Assembly: GCA_030601485.1 (NCBI GenBank)
Contig: JAUVTO010000002.1
Coordinates: 1-36,485 of the forward strand
DNA: 36,485 nt
Origin: Desulfobacterales bacterium
GTDB lineage: Bacteria; Desulfobacterota; Desulfobacteria; Desulfobacterales; UBA11574
Direction of reading: 5' to 3'
Under the pieces are notes generated by a model, which was not told the origin of the DNA, did no database searches, and saw only the letters and a list, made by a program, of their open reading frames with translations. Each line of letters starts with the position of its first letter. The first letter of the stretch is position 1. Of the stretch, positions 33,086 through 36,485 are shown one piece after another. The translations under genes were made by a program, and so were the position numbers.

Positions 33086-34342
33086 ATGGAATATGATATT
33101 AAAGATGTAAAACTGGCCAGGGAAGGTCTGCTGCGGGTTGAATGGGCCAATCAGAGCATGCCGGTCCTAAACAATATAAAGAAAAGGTTTGCAAAGGAAA
33201 AGCCCCTAAAAGGCAAACGCATCGCAGCCTGTCTTCATGTTACCACTGAAACCGCCTCTTTGATGCAGACATTAAAAGCCGGCGGCGCCAAGGTTTCTCT
33301 TTGCGCCTCCAACCCGCTGAGCACACAGGATGATGTGGCGGCTTCCCTTGTAAAGAATGACAAAATTTCCGTTTTTGCCATCAAGGGTGAAGACAACAAA
33401 ACATATTACAAGCATATCCATTCATCGCTGGACATCAAACCTCATTACACCATGGATGATGGCGCCGATCTGGTTTCCACAATTCATTCGGAGCGCCAGG
33501 AACTCATTGAGGGAGTAAAAGGAGGTACGGAGGAAACCACCACCGGAATCATTCGACTCAGAAGTATGGCGGCAGACGGAGTCTTGCAATACCCGATCAT
33601 CTCTGTAAATGACGCCCGGACCAAACATTTTTTTGATAATCGTTACGGTACCGGTCAAAGCACTATGGACGGCATCATTCGGGCCACGAATCGCTTGATC
33701 GCAGGGTCCAATTTTGTGGTCTGCGGTTATGGATGGTGCGGCAAGGGTCTTGCGATGAGAGCGTGCGGAATGGGAGGAAACGTTATTGTAACCGAAGTCG
33801 ATCCCACAACCGCTCTTGAAGCGGTTATGGACGGATTTACCGTAATGCCGATCCGGCAGGCGGCGAGAATCGGTGATTTTTTCTGTACGGTTACCGGGAA
33901 CATCAATGTGATACGCAAAGAACATTTCGAGGTCATGAAAGACGGTGCTATTGTAGCCAATTCCGGTCATTTTAATGTTGAACTTGATCTTGAGGGGCTC
34001 AAAAGCATAACAAAATCCCACAGGACAATAAGGCCCTTTGTCGAAGAATTTATGCTGGAAAACGACAAACGGATCAATGTTCTGGGTGACGGAAGGCTGA
34101 TAAATCTTGCGGCCGCCGAGGGACATCCGTCAAGTGTTATGGATATGAGTTTTGCCAATCAGGCTTTGAGTATCGAATATATGGTAAAAAGGAAAAAGAG
34201 ATTTAAAAAGGATGTCTATCCGGTACCTGATGAAATAGACAGGGCCATCGCCAAAGAAAAGTTGGCTTCCATGAACGTTAAAATTGACAAACTCACCGCT
34301 GAACAGAAAAAATACTTGGCGTCGTGGAGTATGGGAACCTAA
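33086..34342 (+). CDS. ahcY: Adenosylhomocysteinase AhcY
   Basis: A 418-aa NAD-dependent enzyme that splits S-adenosylhomocysteine into adenosine and homocysteine, clearing the inhibitor left by methyltransferases. Family marks are CLHVTTETA, GGTEETTTGIIRL, VNDARTKHFFDNRYGTGQS, the NAD loop VVCGYGWCGKGLA, and the C-terminal lysine-rich tail ending KKYLASWSMGT. The ATG at 33086 follows AAGGAGAT by about 9 nt. It completes a short SAM cycle with metK. A bidirectional hairpin terminator follows the stop. Confidence 0.97.
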   Translation: MEYDIKDVKLAREGLLRVEWANQSMPVLNNIKKRFAKEKPLKGKRIAACLHVTTETASLMQTLKAGGAKVSLCASNPLSTQDDVAASLVKNDKISVFAIKGEDNKTYYKHIHSSLDIKPHYTMDDGADLVSTIHSERQELIEGVKGGTEETTTGIIRLRSMAADGVLQYPIISVNDARTKHFFDNRYGTGQSTMDGIIRATNRLIAGSNFVVCGYGWCGKGLAMRACGMGGNVIVTEVDPTTALEAVMDGFTVMPIRQAARIGDFFCTVTGNINVIRKEHFEVMKDGAIVANSGHFNVELDLEGLKSITKSHRTIRPFVEEFMLENDKRINVLGDGRLINLAAAEGHPSSVMDMSFANQALSIEYMVKRKKRFKKDVYPVPDEIDRAIAKEKLASMNVKIDKLTAEQKKYLASWSMGT

Positions 34343-34367
34343 TGGATTGTCGATCGAGGGATAAATA

Positions 34368-34396
34368 AAAGCTGACCCCTTTTGGGTCGGCTTTTT
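34368..34396. terminator. Bidirectional intrinsic terminator after ahcY
   Basis: AAAGCTGACCC (34368-34378) pairs with GGGTCGGCTTT (34384-34394), with one wobble and a 5-nt loop (cttt t), followed by T's to 34396 on the plus strand. The A-run before the left arm makes it usable on the minus strand too, for the converging gene that ends at 34395. Confidence 0.85.
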
Positions 34397-35237
34397 ACTC
34401 AACCACAATGATAACCCGGCATTTCTTCATAAAGGAAAGATTCTCGGAAGCACTTCGAAGCCTGCGAGCATCTGCGTTACTGATTACAACGTGGGAATGT
34501 TCGACATCTTCTGTTTTCAACCCTTTTACCGTCAAAGGATTGTCTGAAACCCTCTGATTACTCTGAGCTGCTGCAAGATCCTTTGAATACCCACTCATAC
34601 CCTGCTGTACGGCATATTCACGGCTGACAAAGGCTGATCCATAAACTTCACGTGCGTTTTCGTCAAGTATTTTTGGGGCCATGACAGGCTTTGTTCCAAG
34701 GCCCCGGGTATCAACAACCAATCCGGTAAAAACAGAGGATGAATTCTTAACCGGCGTAATGGTTCTGATCGACTCCAACGGCCTGATTTCCCCTGGAAGA
34801 ACAAGCTGAGCAAATCCACCTCTCAGATTCATCTCCATTGTAACTTCTACGGTTCCGTCTGAAAAATATTCTTTTTTTACAACCTCGGCACGTTGAACCA
34901 TACTCTTTATTTTAGACATAATCATATCATTTTTGCCCTCATAATCTCCGACAACTGTGGTGCCGTCAATCCTGATCGCTTTCGCAACCTCAAGGAGTTT
35001 TCGGCAGGCATCCAGGGTTGCATCTTGTAAAGCGGTTGAACGTGCTTTGACGCGGTTAGAGAGCTTATTAGGAAGAACCCCTATCCCTTTTGCTTGAATG
35101 ACACCCCTGCTCCAATTAATGACCCCTTGTGTCTTTTGCTCGACAACGTCCTGGTCCCGATATTCATTACAAAATCCAACAGCAGGAATTAGCATCAGCA
35201 ACATAAGTGCCAAAGCAAAAGTCGGCTGATTTTTCAT
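34395..35237 (-). CDS. Exported LPP20/FlgT-like protein
   Basis: A 280-aa protein with a signal peptide at residues 1-24 (MKNQPTFALALMLLMLIPAV then GFCNEYRD). The mature part starts with WSRGVIQAKGIGVLPNKL and ARSTALQDATLDACRKLLEV, the pattern of LPP20-like/FlgT N-terminal domains found in envelope and flagellar proteins. A lipoprotein box is uncertain: VGFC is near the end of the signal, so the Cys could be lipidated. The start at 35237 follows AAGGAGTT by 5 nt; an upstream ATG at 35309 would precede the signal peptide. No flagellar genes are nearby, so a flagellar role is not supported. Confidence 0.7.
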   Translation of the reverse strand: MKNQPTFALALMLLMLIPAVGFCNEYRDQDVVEQKTQGVINWSRGVIQAKGIGVLPNKLSNRVKARSTALQDATLDACRKLLEVAKAIRIDGTTVVGDYEGKNDMIMSKIKSMVQRAEVVKKEYFSDGTVEVTMEMNLRGGFAQLVLPGEIRPLESIRTITPVKNSSSVFTGLVVDTRGLGTKPVMAPKILDENAREVYGSAFVSREYAVQQGMSGYSKDLAAAQSNQRVSDNPLTVKGLKTEDVEHSHVVISNADARRLRSASENLSFMKKCRVIIVVE

Positions 35238-35378
35238 AATAACTCCTTGGCCTATTTTTTTAATCATATCGTTTTTCAAAATAACGTTTGGTTTCAGAGG
35301 CCGATCCATCAGAACATATTCCCGAGAATCCTCCGAATAACACTGAGTTAATCACTTAGTTTTGTCAATAATAATTTT

Positions 35379-35398
35379 GACAGTCTCGTAAAAAGTCC
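35379..35398. repeat. Solo end of the palindromic element
   Basis: GACAGTCTCGTAAAAAGTCC matches the end repeat of the 125-nt element and stands only 6 nt before its second full copy. It looks like a leftover terminal repeat of an earlier insertion or a partial duplication. Confidence 0.65.
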
Positions 35399-35404
35399 GA
35401 TTTA

Positions 35405-35529
35405 GACGGTTTCGTAAAAAGTTCAAATTCAAGGCGTGCAAATTTTGTAATCATGAGGCGTACTTTTCGTACGTTGAATGATTACGAAATGCAGCACAAC
35501 GCAGAAGTTGGACTTTTTACAAAACCGTC
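35405..35529. repeat. 125-nt palindromic MITE-like element, copy 2
   Basis: Same length and orientation as copy 1 (287-411). Left end GACGGTTTCGTAAAAAGTTC faces right end GGACTTTTTACAAAACCGTC. The inner sequence, including CGTACTTTTCGTACG, is self-complementary. The right end overlaps the dus gene and provides its final residues LTVL and its TAA stop, just as copy 1 does for the metallo-hydrolase gene. Confidence 0.85.
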
Positions 35530-36482
35530 AATTTTTTATATTCTTCGATCCGGTATAGGGCATCTTTTTCGGTCGAAATCTGTTTGATGGATTCGCGGAA
35601 TCTGCTGCTGTAACGCAATCCCTTGACAAACCAACCGAGCCGGCTGCGCATCATCCGGATCGCCCGCTGCTCTCCAAAGTATATTACAGAAGATCTAAGA
35701 TATTGGGCCATAACTTCAAAACGCCGGTATGGATCAGGGAAAGAAACTTTATTATCCCGGATTAGCTCAAGTACCTGAGAAAAAATCCAGGGGTTGCCGA
35801 TGGCCGCTCTGCCGATCATGACGGCATCACACCCCGTTTGATTTTGCATCTTCAACACATCTTCAGGCTTTATGATATCCCCGTTTCCTATTACAGGGAT
35901 TGAAGCAGTATCTTTAATAGCGGCAATCACGGGCCAGTCGGCCTTGCCCCGAAACCCCTGATTTGCCGTGCGCGGGTGCACTGTAATAGCGTCCACGCCG
36001 CATGCTTGAGCTATTTCAGTTATTTTTAAGGCCTGGTCGCCGGAACTGTCCCATCCGGTTCTTATTTTTATGGTCAACGGAATTTTTACCGTTCTACGAA
36101 TTGCCCGAAGAATTTTTTCGACCTTTTGCGGTTCTTTCATAAGGGCCGCACCTGAACCGGTTTTTAGCACTTTTTTTACCGCACAGCCAAGGTTAATGTC
36201 GAGGATATCGGCCCCTGAGGATTCAACTATGGTTGCAGCTTCAGCCATAAGCGAACAATCCGAACCGAATATCTGAACGGACAACGGTTTCTCTGCAGGA
36301 TGGCTGCGGAGCAATTCATGTGTTTTAACCGAGTTGTAAACCAGACCGTTAGAACTGATCATTTCCGAGCAGACCAGTGCACAACCCGCTTCTTTGGCCA
36401 GTAGCCGGAAGGGCAGATTGGTAATACCTGCAAGTGGGGCTAAAACCGTGATATTATCGAGTGTAACGGAACCTATTTTCAT
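35517..36482 (-). CDS. dusB: tRNA-dihydrouridine synthase (DusB type)
   Basis: A 321-aa FMN enzyme that reduces specific uridines in tRNA. The barrel starts with LAPLAGITNLPFRLLAKEAG. The catalytic Cys100 is in NLGCAVKKVLKTGSGAALM (the Pro usual after Cys is Ala here). KIRTGWD, TVHPRTANQGFRGKADW and VIGNGDI are FMN/phosphate-binding segments. It is full length, starting at 36482 just inside the window edge. The C-terminal LTVL and stop come from the palindromic element at 35405-35529, so its natural end may have been trimmed or replaced. DusA and DusC are less likely given the motif spellings. Confidence 0.92.
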   Translation of the reverse strand: MKIGSVTLDNITVLAPLAGITNLPFRLLAKEAGCALVCSEMISSNGLVYNSVKTHELLRSHPAEKPLSVQIFGSDCSLMAEAATIVESSGADILDINLGCAVKKVLKTGSGAALMKEPQKVEKILRAIRRTVKIPLTIKIRTGWDSSGDQALKITEIAQACGVDAITVHPRTANQGFRGKADWPVIAAIKDTASIPVIGNGDIIKPEDVLKMQNQTGCDAVMIGRAAIGNPWIFSQVLELIRDNKVSFPDPYRRFEVMAQYLRSSVIYFGEQRAIRMMRSRLGWFVKGLRYSSRFRESIKQISTEKDALYRIEEYKKLTVL

Positions 36483-36485
36483 TTT

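Overview
The window looks like a chromosomal segment of an anaerobic Desulfobacterota bacterium (Desulfobacterales-like). This is inferred from gene content and not from any marker: a sodium-type F0 cluster with paired b/b' subunits, an oxygen-independent ThiH route to thiazole, a large glycogen operon, and short dispersed palindromic elements. No rRNA, tRNA, CRISPR array, phage or transposase gene is visible.

Layout. 1-2.2 kb: the 3' end of an RND efflux pump gene (+), two palindromic elements, then a minus-strand pair encoding a metallo-beta-lactamase-fold hydrolase and a DHH phosphoesterase. 2.3-6.1 kb: a plus-strand F0 operon, atpZ-like, atpI-like, a, a four-hairpin fused c, a single-hairpin c, b', b, with no F1 genes following. 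6.1-11.4 kb: a strong promoter, a TPP riboswitch and an intrinsic terminator controlling thiC-thiF-thiG-thiH-thiS-thiE. 11.6-19.9 kb: a minus-strand accessory stretch with two PilZ proteins, a free-standing glycogen-binding domain, an ABM-fold protein, a cyclopropane fatty acid synthase, a NarX/NarL-like two-component pair, a STAS-like protein and a DUF72 protein. Three copies of an unnamed structured repeat of about 110 nt lie among them. 19.9-30.6 kb: a minus-strand glycogen operon (bifunctional debranching enzyme, phosphorylase, synthase, branching enzyme) behind a near-consensus promoter. 30.85-34.4 kb: plus-strand panC, metK and ahcY. 34.4-36.5 kb: minus-strand exported LPP20/FlgT-like protein and a dus gene, separated by a second copy of the 125-nt palindromic element.

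How it works together. The F0 genes would build a rotor from two kinds of c subunit. The single c carries two carboxylates (E32, E65), and the fused protein carries them only in hairpins 1 and 4; hairpins 2 and 3 have lost both. This is the most interesting feature of the window, because it predicts a mixed c-ring with fewer ion sites than hairpins. The thiamine genes make the pyrimidine and thiazole halves and join them, under product feedback. The glycogen operon covers elongation, branching, phosphorolysis and debranching, but lacks glgC. metK and ahcY form two steps of the S-adenosylmethionine cycle.

A second notable theme is that the 125-nt palindromic element sits at the 3' ends of two unrelated genes and supplies the last codons and the stop codon of each.
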